A stretch of 45,369 nt of DNA. It comes from Bradyrhizobium altum. GTDB lineage: Bacteria > Pseudomonadota > Alphaproteobacteria > Rhizobiales > Xanthobacteraceae. The translations under genes were made by a program, and so were the position numbers. Of this stretch, positions 36,264 to 45,275 are shown piece after piece. The notes beneath the pieces are model-generated. The model searched no databases and was not told the DNA's origin. It saw only the letters and a list, made by a program, of their open reading frames with translations. The DNA lies in assembly GCF_020889705.1 (NCBI RefSeq), contig NZ_JACMYP010000038.1, forward strand, positions 1 through 45,369, given 5' to 3'. Positions within the stretch are counted from its first letter, which is position 1. Every line of letters begins with the position of its first letter.

Positions 36264-36432
36264 TGGATGCACTTGAAGCGGACCTGATTTCTTATTGAGC
36301 TTTAATCGCAAAAATTGATTGTTCCATCGACGGAGCACATCAATATTGAACAAATGCATTAGCACAACCAGAAATCGTCACAATCGTGGGGCTGCAATTT
36401 CCTTGCATGAACGTGCGGGGAAGAAAAGTACG

Positions 36433-36621
36433 ATGGCAGCCGCTGACTGGAGATCAAAGCAAGCATATCCTGACGCCAAGACGGTAGAGACGGAGGACAT
36501 TGCCTGGGAATGTCTACGTCGCGACCTTGAGTATGAAAGAGATTATGAGGTCCTGACCAGCAGCGAACGATCCGACGCGACGACGGATCACTTCCGAGGG
36601 AAGTGGGGGCTTTCGTTTCGC
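36433..36621 (+). CDS. DUF6499 domain, N-terminal half of FseA-like activator (module C)
   Basis: From ATG 36433: MAAADWRSKQAYPDAKTVETEDIAWECLRRDLEYERDYEVLTSSERSDATTDHFRGKWGLSFR. Very close to module B, less so to A. Unlike module A, no stop follows the slip codon: the zero frame stays open to 37020, giving an Arg-rich tail that looks like out-of-frame DUF2285 sequence. The end given here is the slip site, not a stop codon. Expected partner: the +1-frame DUF2285 half. Confidence 0.75.
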
Positions 36622-36622
36622 C
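36610..36622 (+). promoter_or_regulatory. Putative +1 ribosomal frameshift site (module C)
   Basis: Zero-frame codons CTT TCG TTT CGC. A one-base forward slip changes TTT (36616-36618) to TTC (36617-36619), which pairs better with the GAA anticodon of tRNA-Phe, and leads to GCC GGG GAT CCG in the DUF2285 frame. Same CTY TCG TTT block as in A and B. Confidence 0.65.
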
Positions 36623-37219
36623 GGGGATCCGCGAACGGCGTTCGACAAACAGGCCATTTTCTGGGCGCCCGAGGCGCTGTCGACCGTGCTGCCCGTCCAC
36701 CCAGTTATCGGTTTGAGGTCGTCCAGACGGTACGACCTGGATCTCGGCAAACTAACGGGCAGCGAGCTTCGTCGGGCGCCAGATGGATGGCATGCCATCG
36801 TGCCGCTCGGAGGAGCGAGGCACCGCCTTTGGCTGAGAGAACTACCATCGAGAGGCTCAGTGATTGTCGTCGATCTCCCGCTCGACCGCGATTTCGACAT
36901 TCGTTCGCAGGCGGCACAGCGCTTTTGGCGAGCGCTCGAACAGCGCCCCCTCGGCCCGTCCCCACATGCTCTGCCGATCCAGACCAGCCATCGGCTCATC
37001 CTTGCTCTGCGTGCCGCTGATGGATGGCTGGAAGGAAACAGCTATCGCAAAATCGCGCAAGGCCTGTTCGGCGCGCATCGCATTCCCGATCGAGGATGGA
37101 AAACAAGTGATCTGCGCAGCCGGATCATTCGGCTGGTCAAGACGGGGCTACGTCTTATCCGGGGCGGTTATCGCGCCTTGCTCCGTCACAAGCGCAAAGA
37201 CAAGTACGATGAGTCCTAA
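36617..37219 (+). CDS. DUF2285 domain, C-terminal half of FseA-like activator (module C)
   Basis: About 200 residues in the +1 frame: FAGDPRTAFDKQAIFWAPEALSTVL, RRYDLDLGKLTGSELRRAPDGWHAIVPLGGARHRLWLRELPS, RLILALRAADGWLEGNSYRKIAQGLFGAHRIPDRGWKTSDLRSRIIRLVKTGLRLIRGGYRALLRHKR. No stop codon lies between the slip site and the domain, and no ribosome-binding site was found at the boundary. With its DUF6499 half it would form a full FseA-like protein of about 260 residues. This copy is intact apart from depending on the frame change. Confidence 0.78.
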   Translation, partial: FAGDPRTAFDKQAIFWAPEALSTVLPVHPVIGLRSSRRYDLDLGKLTGSELRRAPDGWHAIVPLGGARHRLWLRELPSRGSVIVVDLPLDRDFDIRSQAAQRFWRALEQRPLGPSPHALPIQTSHRLILALRAADGWLEGNSYRKIAQGLFGAHRIPDRGWKTSDLRSRIIRLVKTGLRLIRGGYRALLRHKRKDKYDES

Positions 37220-37476
37220 GCTCTGATCGGTTAGTTGCGGCCACGGTCCCGGAAAATAACCCCTCGCAGCTAAGCTAAGTGATGTCATCATTCCGCTTGG
37301 TATCCTCTGGGCATGACTTCGGTTCGGTTTCGCGACCGCGGAAGGGCTGTAGACGAATGAAAAGGAGCGGGCTGGTTTGGACCATTCGTCTCGCCGCTCG
37401 AACGATCAGCTTCGGCCACGTTGGGCTGCGGTGTCTGTGTCTGTATACCTGATTTGTGGTATCGCTTGATGCGATA
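37220..37476. other. Convergent intergenic region (module C)
   Basis: Between the ends of the FseA-like and LysR-C genes; similar length to the same gap in module A, but little obvious sequence similarity. No terminator hairpin identified. Confidence 0.4.
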
Positions 37477-38385
37477 TTAGGCGGCTTCCGGGATTGCGGC
37501 CTTCTTGCAGAGCCGAGCCCCCCATCGGCAAAAGGCACGGGCGATTTCGGGATTGTCACTGCGATCGACCGCGTACGCTCGATACTGCATGCCACTGGGA
37601 GCCCGCGATCCTGGGATCGCATGCAGCGCGCCGCCGCGCACGAGATCGCTGACAATGATTTCAGGCGCTACCAGCAGGCAGTTTCCCGTGATGGCAGCCG
37701 GTAGAGCAAGGAAATTGTGATCGTATCGCGCTCCCGACTTTATGTCTTTTGTGGTGAGATTCATCGCCCTCAGCCATGTGGGTAGGATATCCGGCCGGGA
37801 TGTGATGTTCAAAATTGGCATCGAACGAACAACCGAGAGCGTTTTGCCGGCTACGTGATTTGGAGACCCTACGCATACGAGTGTCTCATTGTGGATTTCC
37901 CAATCGTCGGCCGGTTCAACGACGGAAAGATCGCGCGTAATCAAGATGTCGAAATGGTCAGATGATGTCGGTGCAGACAATGAACTGATCACGTCTACGA
38001 TCACGCCATCCATCTCAGCGGAGAAAGCTTGGAGATTCGGAATCAGAAAGGAGTAAGCAAAGGTAGAAAGCGACGTGCGGACCACAATCCGGTTGGGGTC
38101 CGATCGGCTCCGGCGCTGCATTCTCTTGGCGGTGAAGCAGATCGTATCAAGCGGTTCGGCGACGGTGTTCGCGAAAAGTCTCCCAAACTCTGTCAGCTGG
38201 CTCCGCCGACCTTGCCTTTCCACGAGGTCGGTACCGAGATAATCTTGTAACACGGCCAGGTAGCGGCTGACCGAGCTCTGGGTCGTTCCCAATGCGCTAG
38301 CCGCACGCGTCACGCTTCCCTCTCGCGCAATGGTTACAAATGCACGGATTGCATTGAGGGGCACTTCATCGTGTTCGGCAGCCAT
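37477..38385 (-). CDS. LysR-type transcriptional regulator (LysR-C)
   Basis: 302 residues from ATG 38385, preceded by CCGGAGCAGA as in LysR-A. HTH: PLNAIRAFVTIAREGSVTRAASALGTTQSSVSRYLAVLQDYLGTDLVERQGR. Effector domain intact (SDHFDILITRDLSVVEPADDWEIHNETLVCVGSPNHVAGKTLSVVRSMPILNITSRPDILPTWLRAMNL). Paralogue of LysR-A across its entire length; the conserved position after an FseA-like gene shows that QseM-FseA-LysR was duplicated as a block. Differences are scattered, so the duplication is old or the genes came from related elements. Confidence 0.92.
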   Translation of the reverse strand: MAAEHDEVPLNAIRAFVTIAREGSVTRAASALGTTQSSVSRYLAVLQDYLGTDLVERQGRRSQLTEFGRLFANTVAEPLDTICFTAKRMQRRSRSDPNRIVVRTSLSTFAYSFLIPNLQAFSAEMDGVIVDVISSLSAPTSSDHFDILITRDLSVVEPADDWEIHNETLVCVGSPNHVAGKTLSVVRSMPILNITSRPDILPTWLRAMNLTTKDIKSGARYDHNFLALPAAITGNCLLVAPEIIVSDLVRGGALHAIPGSRAPSGMQYRAYAVDRSDNPEIARAFCRWGARLCKKAAIPEAA

Positions 38386-38735
38386 CTTCTGCTCCGGTAG
38401 CTTCCGCCAACTGCCACGGCAGGCCGTTGCCAAGAATGAATGCTGTATCACTTTATTAGATGCGTACATCAGGATTGCCGCTTATCAAGCGGGTTTCGCG
38501 CGCAAAATCAGCAATCTTGGTGCGTTTCGTACGGCGCGCGACTGCTGTCGGCGGTTTTTTCACAGCTACTAAGCGCCCAATGCGTGGCGCGATCACTGCT
38601 CTCGCGTCGGCCACGCGCGATTTCCAGAGTAGTACTAGGCCGCTACTCAGACTTTCCTAACGGCGTCAGGAAGGCGTCCTGAGCGGACCTCGAGCGCTGG
38701 ATATAGTTTCAAGATCTTTGCTGGTTGCGAAGCGT
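38386..38735. other. Gap upstream of LysR-C
   Basis: No recognisable gene. Should contain the LysR-C promoter. Confidence 0.4.
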
Positions 38736-38910
38736 TCAGCGAAGGAAGCGAGCTTCGGCTGCTTTGATCTCGTCCATCCTTTGAAGTCTGAAGATTTCCT
38801 CGACCGGTAGAATGTCCTTGTGTACGTGTTGGACGCCGCCGTCTGCTACGATCCGACGGAAGGTCTCCTGCATGGCCACTGTCTTCAATTTCTTTGACCG
38901 ACGAAGGAAT
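38736..38910 (-). pseudogene. C-terminal fragment of a PEP mutase/isocitrate lyase-family protein
   Basis: The frame TVAMQETFRRIVADGGVQHVHKDILPVEEIFRLQRMDEIKAAEARFLR to a stop at 38736-38738 has the typical last helices of PEP mutase-like proteins (AMxETFRxIxADGG...EIFRLQxMDE.KAAEARFL). It does not match the C-terminus of the copy at 6864, so it comes from a different gene. The upstream frame (to 39063) begins with an unrelated exported peptide. Confidence 0.6.
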
Positions 38911-39063
38911 GCGCTTCGCGAAATCGTTCAAAGCCTCCGTAGATGTCAAAGCCAGGGCTTGTGCTTCACTTGCTTCGTTGCCGGTGGTTGCGGCGCAGCA
39001 GCTACCGGAGAAAGTGAGCGACACGAAAAGTAGGATTGTCCGTCCGCCACAATAAGAATACAT
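38911..39063 (-). pseudogene. Signal-peptide-like leader fused to unclear sequence
   Basis: Met 39063 starts MYSYCGGRTILLFVSLTFSGSCCAATTG, a hydrophobic signal sequence with a lipobox-like Cys, then a polar stretch (STEALNDFAKRIPSSVKEIED) that runs out of frame into the PEP-mutase-like end. Perhaps the start of a small exported protein. Uncertain. Confidence 0.35.
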
Positions 39064-39448
39064 TCGCAGCCCTCCGACAAAGAGGTTATCAGTTTGTGCC
39101 CCCAAAGGACAGTAATCCCGTTGATCGCATCGAAGCACGGGTACACTGTTTTGAACTCCCATGCGCCTGAAGATACTCGCGCTCTTCACCATCATGGAGC
39201 GTGACGGCTTTCGCGACGCGTTTGTTCGCGAGTAATTCGACCGTCAGGTCGTGCGCGACCTGCTCCTTGTCATCCTTGAAAAGCGGGTCGCGGCTCGCTC
39301 CAAGGCCGGGCTCGGACAGACTCTAACTGCAATGCTACCGAGTGAGTGTACAATTCGGTTCGGGTCAGAAAAAGGGGGCCGTATAATCGCGCGAGCCGCG
39401 ACACGCAAAAGAGACTTTTGAAATTTGCGCTGACATCCCGAGGGTTCG
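39064..39448. other. Gap before exported proteins
   Basis: No gene recognised in about 385 bases. Confidence 0.4.
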
Positions 39449-39913
39449 ATGCGAAGTTCGTTTGGATTTATCGGACTGCTGGCAATCAGCTTGATTGCAG
39501 CATCGCAATGCTTGGCTCAGCGGACAGGATTCAGCGAACAGCCACCCGCGCAGATGAAACCGCAATCCGAGAGGCAGGCAGGCGCCCGCAGCGCATTTCG
39601 CGAGCGGGTTGCTGCCGCTGCGGGCGTGGTGAACGCATCGTGGGAATTAGTTGGTGTCGAGCGGTGGTTGGCGCAAAGCACGCGACCACGGTTGGCCAAG
39701 ATCCTTGTTCGCGTCCAAAGTGATGATCCCGTACAGATACTTCTCGCGACTGTGCTGGTAGCGAAGGATCTCACTGCTAGTGGAGAATATGACCGCATCA
39801 CGGTAAATGCAGTGGGCAACTGGTACGGTCCTGCTGTTCTGTCCATGGTGGCATCAACCGCAAACGTGTTTGTTTCGGTAGGGGCACGACTAGGTCCCAT
39901 GTGTGGAGTATAG
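39449..39913 (+). CDS. Exported hypothetical protein
   Basis: 154 residues. Signal peptide MRSSFGFIGLLAISLIAASQCLAQ, cleavage after LAQ likely. Mature part has a conserved-looking alpha/beta stretch (RLAKILVRVQSDDPVQILLATVLVAKDLTASGEYDRITVNAVGNWYGPAVLSMVASTANVFVSVGARLG). The stop at 39911 overlaps the next gene's GTG start (39901), and the next product continues the sequence plausibly, so the two could be one gene with a frameshift. Confidence 0.55.
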   Translation: MRSSFGFIGLLAISLIAASQCLAQRTGFSEQPPAQMKPQSERQAGARSAFRERVAAAAGVVNASWELVGVERWLAQSTRPRLAKILVRVQSDDPVQILLATVLVAKDLTASGEYDRITVNAVGNWYGPAVLSMVASTANVFVSVGARLGPMCGV

Positions 39914-40326
39914 ACGCGGAGACGAACGCGCCCTCAGATAAGGCTTTGATGGTTGCGAGGAAGTGGAGAGAGTTCTTTCCATATGTCGAACGTCCACCAA
40001 TATTCGACTATGACCCTGACAGGGTACGGAAGGAAGAGGCAGACCGGAAGACCGCCGCAGAGCTGAATATGACGGCGGAGGACGTCCTCAATATCAGGCT
40101 CGCGTTGGTTCGAGAGGACAGGAAACGCACATCGGTCAATAAGTCTAGCGACGCAGGGTGCCGTCGGTCTGATCCAAGTCTAATCTGCATTGATCCGGAG
40201 CTGCTAAGGAGGCCAGATCGCTTCCCAAACGCTGCGCAGGTCGTGAACAATGCATGCAAGGACATCAGTCCCACGAGATCAGGAAATCGAGACATCACCT
40301 GTCTTTTTGGTCAAATTCATTTCTGA
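39901..40326 (+). CDS. Hypothetical protein overlapping the previous gene
   Basis: 141 residues from GTG 39901. Rich in charged residues: VARKWREFFPYVERPPIFDYDPDRVRKEEADRKTAAELNMTAEDVLNIRLALVREDRK, then a Cys-containing tail. No signal peptide of its own, which supports the idea that it is the C-terminal half of the gene starting at 39449. No known domain. Confidence 0.45.
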   Translation: MWSIDAETNAPSDKALMVARKWREFFPYVERPPIFDYDPDRVRKEEADRKTAAELNMTAEDVLNIRLALVREDRKRTSVNKSSDAGCRRSDPSLICIDPELLRRPDRFPNAAQVVNNACKDISPTRSGNRDITCLFGQIHF

Positions 40327-40575
40327 TCGTCCGCTGCATCAACTGTCATTTTTGGACGGCTGAGTGAGGCGAACGAGTATCGTCCCCAAAGAGCTGGGAC
40401 TCGGCTGCTGACAAGAACGCCGTTCGCTTTCGAAACCACGGCAGTGGGTGATTGTCGAGTTGATAACTACCCTCGCAGGAGGGACCTAAGTGACGGAGAT
40501 GGGAGGCCTTTCCTGGGGCTCAGTTATTAGTGAACTTCGTTCCGGGGGAGCGTGCCTTATCAAGGGAGCATACTA

Positions 40576-40998
40576 ATGCGCGCGATTGTTTCCGCTTTTT
40601 TGCTTTTCAATTCCTCCATTGCAACGGCGCAGGTGCTCGATCGTACCGAAGGGGATGATTGCTATTCGCGGTATGTACTCGGCGTGAGTGTGGATCGGGA
40701 GTCGTATGGCACGAGTTCATATGTCGCCCCGCACGTCTCAGTGATGGCGAAGTATGAGGCAGTCGACAAAGAAGCTCTGTTGGCTAAAGAGACCACTCAA
40801 AGGTTCTTAGACCAACTAGAAGTTTGCGTGGATAGACGATTAATCAGGCAGGGAGTGGTGCGGCCGTCTCCTACCGTAATACGGCTGAGGGCCCTCGGTA
40901 CAAGGTACGGGCTGATTGCGGCTCGCAATTGCCGAAACGGTCCTTGGTTGATCGAGAGTAATACAATCCGTGAATATGAGAGTCACCGTCGAGATTAA
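40576..40998 (+). CDS. Exported hypothetical protein
   Basis: 140 residues from ATG 40576, with AAGGGAG upstream. Signal peptide MRAIVSAFLLFNSSIATAQ, then DRTEGDDCYSRYVLGVSVDRES and three further Cys residues that could form disulfides in the periplasm. No family recognised. Lies 250 bases after the previous gene on the same strand. Confidence 0.6.
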   Translation: MRAIVSAFLLFNSSIATAQVLDRTEGDDCYSRYVLGVSVDRESYGTSSYVAPHVSVMAKYEAVDKEALLAKETTQRFLDQLEVCVDRRLIRQGVVRPSPTVIRLRALGTRYGLIAARNCRNGPWLIESNTIREYESHRRD

Positions 40999-41187
40999 AG
41001 GCATCCTATGTGTATGCTGCAGAAGGCCGCTTCAGCCGACGAAGGGCCTCGCCGCTCAGCCATTCTTAAGCCGCGGGCGATAGCCCGAGCATCTGCCATT
41101 CAGGATAGGAACAAAACGCGCGACATCGCTCCTCAGCGCGATTGCGAGCAGACCAACTGGGACCCGAATCTTAGAGCTGCCTATCAG

Positions 41188-42234
41188 CTAGACTGTCGTT
41201 TCCGATGAATGCCGGACAGCCAAGTGAGGGTTGGACGGTGGCAGGAACGCCTCTACCGTGTATGTTCCCGCCGCCATTGCGGGCGGCAACATAGGGTTCG
41301 TGCTGTGCCAGGTCGGTGGCCATTGGTTTGGCAGATGTCCCCACATATTGAGCTGCCCCAGGGCGTCAAACAGCCCAAGGTATTGATAGTAGCTCACGCC
41401 TTCGACATCACTCGAGATCGGGCAGCCAAGCGTCACGACGCGGAGGTCTTGCGCTCGTTCCGGCGGGAGGGAACGGATTGCGTTTCCAATCTGCAGGGCG
41501 CCCTTGCTGTGTCCAACCAGAAGCTTGAACGGCGTCTCGCGATGGAGGAGGAGGGCGTGCAGCACGTCCGAGGAGCCAGAGCCGTGGCGAAAAATAGGTG
41601 CGCCATGAAGCGTCTTCGCGTCCGGAGTAGACGCGGACAATTGACGACCGATGCTCGCCGTCCGTGGCGTGGCATTGGCGAGAGTGTTCTGGATCAGGCT
41701 CTTTGCATGCACATAGTCGTAGAGGCCGAAGCCGAACCACCCTCCAAGCGCCTGTAGCATGACGTCCGCCATGCCGTATCCGGGAACAATGGCAAGTACG
41801 GGCTTTTTGAGCGCGAGCGAGATGTCCCATGCCAGCGCGGCGCTGCCGAGCGCCGAGCTTCCGACTCCCGTAATCGTGGCGATCTCGACAGTGCGCGTCT
41901 CCGCGTGAGGCGAAGCAAGGAACAGCTCCACATCCGTGTATCTGTGCACGTACGGCGAGGTATTGGCGTCGATCAGGAGAAGTGAGCCTTCCGGATCGCT
42001 GAGCGCATCGAACTGGACGATGCGGGAAGGAGGTTTCTCTTCACGGGCTCGCATCGGCGCGTCCCTTTCTGCGAGCTGAATAGCCAACGCCGGCACGTTG
42101 TAGAAGATGAGATCTAGCATCGTGTTGAATAATCGGCAGGCCCGGACGGCGGGCTCAATCAACTGTGGCAGTGGCTCAAAAAGATTGAGATAGGATCGTT
42201 CAGATCGGGGCGCCTGGTTGTCTCCGAACGGCAT
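41188..42234 (-). CDS. Alpha/beta hydrolase-fold protein
   Basis: 348 residues from ATG 42234, chosen for its strong GAGGAGGA site 8 bases upstream; the longest frame begins at a TTG (42375) with none. Hydrophobic strand-turn VLAIVPGYGMADVML, then LLVGHSKGALQIGN with the G-H-S-K-G nucleophile elbow, and LRVVTLGCPISSDVEG near the expected Asp. The catalytic triad thus looks plausible, as in lipase or esterase-like proteins. The first 110 residues are helical (EPAVRACRLFNTMLDLIFYNVP). Downstream end of the minus-strand CHAT operon. Confidence 0.75.
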   Translation of the reverse strand: MPFGDNQAPRSERSYLNLFEPLPQLIEPAVRACRLFNTMLDLIFYNVPALAIQLAERDAPMRAREEKPPSRIVQFDALSDPEGSLLLIDANTSPYVHRYTDVELFLASPHAETRTVEIATITGVGSSALGSAALAWDISLALKKPVLAIVPGYGMADVMLQALGGWFGFGLYDYVHAKSLIQNTLANATPRTASIGRQLSASTPDAKTLHGAPIFRHGSGSSDVLHALLLHRETPFKLLVGHSKGALQIGNAIRSLPPERAQDLRVVTLGCPISSDVEGVSYYQYLGLFDALGQLNMWGHLPNQWPPTWHSTNPMLPPAMAAGTYTVEAFLPPSNPHLAVRHSSETTV

Positions 42235-42527
42235 CGTAAAATCCTCCTCGCTGGTTGCGCTTACCATACCAGCCGCTTGCTTCAAGCGTATGAAGCGCTG
42301 GCGCGCACGACGTCGATCGCGCCATTTGAGGATCTCTGACTTGTTTGCACGGCTAAGCAAAATCGCGACGTCCAATTAGTCCGGTTCCCTAGTCTATGTA
42401 GTGCGCGACGATCATGGAATGCGTTCTCCCAATCTGGAGGCTCGGGCCGAGTTCTGCTCTTCGTGTTGAGGCGAGGAGGCAGCCTCGGTTGTGGATTGCG
42501 ACCGGTCAAGCGGATAGAGGGGGCGGC
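42235..42527. other. Gap between coiled-coil and hydrolase genes
   Basis: About 290 bases, partly open as the upstream extension of the hydrolase frame; no separate gene seen. Confidence 0.45.
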
Positions 42528-42983
42528 TTACGGGGTTTCGAGCACCTTGAGGGCAGCCGTGGCCGCCCTTTGCACCGCCTCTAGGTCAGGCGCCGCAGCG
42601 CCGCCGCCGCTGAGGGTTGCGGCGAGTTGCTCGGGCGGAGCTGCCGGTGCGGCGGCGCTCAGCGCAGCCTTTGCATCGGCAATCTTCGTCGCCAACCTCT
42701 CACGCTGCTGGACGGCATCGTTCCGCGCGTTCTGCGCCTGGTTCTTCTGGTCCACCGCCTGCTGCCGCTCGTTCCGGGTGTCATCAACCTGTTGCCGGAG
42801 TGTCTGCTCGTTCTTCTCTCCCGGTATCCGGCCGAAATAATAGCCGATCACTGAGATGATTGGCGAGATCTGGACCACCAGCTTGTCATCGCTCGGCGGC
42901 TGCAGCAGCCCAGCGAGCGCAAGCACATACAGGGCTACGAACACCGCCGTCAGCACGACGATTACCCAGTCCTTCATATTCAT
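42528..42983 (-). CDS. Membrane-anchored coiled-coil protein
   Basis: 151 residues from ATG 42983 with GGGAGGGT just upstream. N-terminal transmembrane helix (WVIVVLTAVFVALYVLALAGLL), a second hydrophobic stretch (VVQISPIISVIGYYFG), then a long charged coiled coil (EKNEQTLRQQVDDTRNERQQAVDQKNQAQNARNDAVQQRERLATKIADAK) and an Ala-rich tail. Begins 17 bases after the CHAT gene's stop, so co-transcribed. Likely tethers or scaffolds the CHAT protein at the membrane (inference). Confidence 0.75.
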   Translation of the reverse strand: MNMKDWVIVVLTAVFVALYVLALAGLLQPPSDDKLVVQISPIISVIGYYFGRIPGEKNEQTLRQQVDDTRNERQQAVDQKNQAQNARNDAVQQRERLATKIADAKAALSAAAPAAPPEQLAATLSGGGAAAPDLEAVQRAATAALKVLETP

Positions 42984-42999
42984 CTGACCCTCCCGATCT

Positions 43000-44074
43000 T
43001 CATGACGCAGACACGCGAGCGACTCCGAGGTCGCCGTAAACCGCATAGAGACGCCACGTCGGATCGGGATCGCCAGCCATATCCGCGCGTGCCGCGTTCA
43101 TCGCTCCGGCAATGCTGAGGCCCTTGCCTAGCAGGCCATCGAAGAACGCGGTCGCGAAGCGCAGCGCCGTCGCGGTGACGACCGGAGCCAGCGTTCCGAT
43201 GTAGGCTGACGCACCAGCGGCCAAGAAACTGCGAGCGAAACTGGTGAAACCGACCGCGCCAAATGTCGCCGCCGCCGACGAGCAGGCATTGACGAACACC
43301 AATGGCTGTTTCGGAAGCGCGAAAGTGCGGATGTGGTGAGGCAACAATTGGCCGCCGAGGTTGTTCTCGATCCTGAGATACAGACTGCCCGAGGACTCGA
43401 CGATGCCGTGACAGAGAAAATGAATGATGTCGGCCTGGGGGACACTGTCCTTGAGCTTCAGCAGGTTCATCGGCTCTCGGGCGCCGCCGGTAACGTTGGG
43501 CACAACGTCAAGGCCCTTATTCCTGGCGACGTTGACGACCTCGAGCACCCCGTTCAGCGTGGTTGCGTCGGAGGCCACGCCATCGCCGACCACATACACA
43601 AGCTCCGTTTGGTCTGCGGTGATGCGGCCACGTTGGCGGCCGTCCTCGGAGAGCCGGCTGCGCCGGTGTCGTCACGCACCGGAACCCGGACCAGCAATAT
43701 CGGCTCCTTGAGAGTGGACTGGGCGGCGGTCTGAAACGCCAGCTCCCAAGGAACGGCGTCAAGCTTCGGGCTCTTGAGCACCCATTGTACCACCGCATTC
43801 GCGTCGAGGCGGGCCAGCACGGTCCGCGTCTGCAGCGAAATCAGATTGTCTACGATCTCGCGCGCAATGCCATGGAAGTCCATAGCCAGCAGCTCCAGCA
43901 CCTGATCGCCGCTCTCGACCCCGACGTTACGCGGGTTGCCGAGATTCCTCTCGATGCTTTCGATCCGCGTGCTCGCCGCGGCGAGGCATTGAGCACCGCG
44001 AAAGCGTCGTAGTCGTCGCGAGAGCTGCCGAGCGGCACCAGCTCTAGTTGGCCCGACTCGTTCAGCGCCGGCAT
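43000..44074 (-). pseudogene. CHAT-domain (caspase-like) protein, two frameshifts
   Basis: Starts ATG 44074, 6 bases after the upstream gene's stop. Three successive frames cover it: MPALNESGQLELVPLGSSRDDYDAF; then STRIESIERNLGN...LELLAMDFHGIAREI and PWELAFQTA; then VYVVGDGVASDATTLNG to 43000. The catalytic pair of CHAT proteases is present: His in HFLCHG (43405-43422) and Cys in VNACSS (43276-43290). About 357 residues in total. Frameshifts near 43980 and 43640 break the reading; either decay or sequence error. CHAT proteins are caspase-related proteases of bacterial conflict systems, among other roles. Confidence 0.82.
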
Positions 44075-44080
44075 GTGAAA

Positions 44081-45154
44081 TTAGATGCGCGCAGGAGTTC
44101 CATTGGTAAGCGACAGCTGGATCGTTGGACTGATATACGGCGCGGCTCCGCTGTCGCCAGCTTCGCGGAACAACATATCGCGGCTCTTCTCGAGAATGAG
44201 TGCGCTATCACGGGCCTCCGCTCGGAACATGACGGCGATGCTGCCGACAAGGCGAAACTCGTCGAAGATCGTGATGGCCACTTCGCCTTCGCCGTTGATA
44301 GCGTGCAGCGCCGTGACCCGCAGGCGGGCTTCGTCGCTGTCGCCATTGCGCGGAACGCGCATCGTCTGGACCTCGGGCTCAACCTTCAGGGAACCGGACT
44401 GTGAGCTCACGTGCAAAAGCAGCGTTGCGTGTTCCTTTCCAGCGGGCACGCGGATGTCCAGACTGCGTGCGGCGTCCTCGGCGCCCTCCACCCGAAGCAG
44501 CAGGGTGATCTCCCCTTGGCTGGGGGCCTCGGGGTCGGGGGCGTAGCCGAGACTGGTACGCCGTTTGATGGCGGTGAAGGGCCGCGTTGTCTCCGACGAT
44601 TCCTTCTGGCTAGTCGGTGATTCCTCCGGCTGCGTATCCAATTCGACGCCAGGTGACAGAGACGGCACCTCGAAAGAAGCCGGCGATGGCGCAAATCGCC
44701 CGGCTGCGGTGGGCAGCTCCTCAATCGTCTTTAGTGCCTGGAAGAGCGGTGGATCGTGTCGCTTCACGCCGGCATAGGCACGCCGGCGAACCCCCGTGTC
44801 CGTGTCGCCGGCTAGATACCCTAGAAACGGCATAGCCTCGACCCAGTCGGCCCGGGCGAGGCGATTGGCAAAGGTTCGACGCACCGTCGCATCAGCGTGA
44901 TCGATAATGCCCCGGCACACCGAAAAGACTTGTTCGGCGTCGAGCGTCAGCTGGTGTCGGTTATTAGGCTGGCCGTACACCAAGTCGAATGGCCCGTGTT
45001 CGGCGGCGGCAGCGATGATGCCATCAAGCAGCTTTTGCCGACTGCCGGTTGAAATTTCCGGCAAGCACGTCATCAGGGTTTCGACCGCGCCTAACGTGAC
45101 CGTCGCGTCGCCCAGGATGCCAACACCAAAGCGGCCAAACACACTCTTAGCCAC
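44081..45154 (-). CDS. CHAT-associated helical/beta-sandwich protein
   Basis: 357 residues from GTG 45154, overlapping the upstream frame. The N-terminal 150 residues are helical and HEAT-like (FANRLARADWVEAMPFLGYLAGDTDTGVRRRAYAGV). A Pro/Ser-rich linker follows (residues 155-195), then a beta-rich domain (GEITLLLRVEGAEDAARSLDIRVPAGKEHATLLLHVSSQSGSLKVEPEVQ) resembling the beta-sandwich seen in CHAT-associated proteins. No enzymatic motif found. Its gene ends 6 bases before the CHAT start, so the two are probably produced together; a sensor/adaptor role is inferred. Confidence 0.7.
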   Translation of the reverse strand: MAKSVFGRFGVGILGDATVTLGAVETLMTCLPEISTGSRQKLLDGIIAAAAEHGPFDLVYGQPNNRHQLTLDAEQVFSVCRGIIDHADATVRRTFANRLARADWVEAMPFLGYLAGDTDTGVRRRAYAGVKRHDPPLFQALKTIEELPTAAGRFAPSPASFEVPSLSPGVELDTQPEESPTSQKESSETTRPFTAIKRRTSLGYAPDPEAPSQGEITLLLRVEGAEDAARSLDIRVPAGKEHATLLLHVSSQSGSLKVEPEVQTMRVPRNGDSDEARLRVTALHAINGEGEVAITIFDEFRLVGSIAVMFRAEARDSALILEKSRDMLFREAGDSGAAPYISPTIQLSLTNGTPARI

Positions 45155-45275
45155 GGCCGTCTCCCGCTCGCGTCAGCGACCCGCATCGCTTCGATTGCCA
45201 TGGCCATAATACGAAGCCGGATTCGCGCCCGTCCCGCATCACGAGCACAACAGCATGGACGTCGCGTTCGGTCAT
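45147..45275 (-). pseudogene. Small ORF upstream of CHAT-associated gene, probably frameshifted
   Basis: ATG 45275 overlaps the previous stop (ATGA). It reads MTERDVHAVVLVMRDGRESG and then turns unnatural, while a neighbouring frame offers RIRLRIMAMAIEAMRVADASGRRPW directly up to the next gene's start. A frameshift near 45215 is likely. No function assigned. Confidence 0.4.

Noticed and set aside
36619..37020. Zero-frame continuation of the module C DUF6499 ORF as a separate functional domain
   Set aside because: Its sequence is just out-of-frame DUF2285 coding DNA; mentioned only as a consequence of the missing stop.
41008..41208. Plus-strand 66-codon frame
   Set aside because: No ribosome-binding site and low-complexity composition, partly opposite the hydrolase end.
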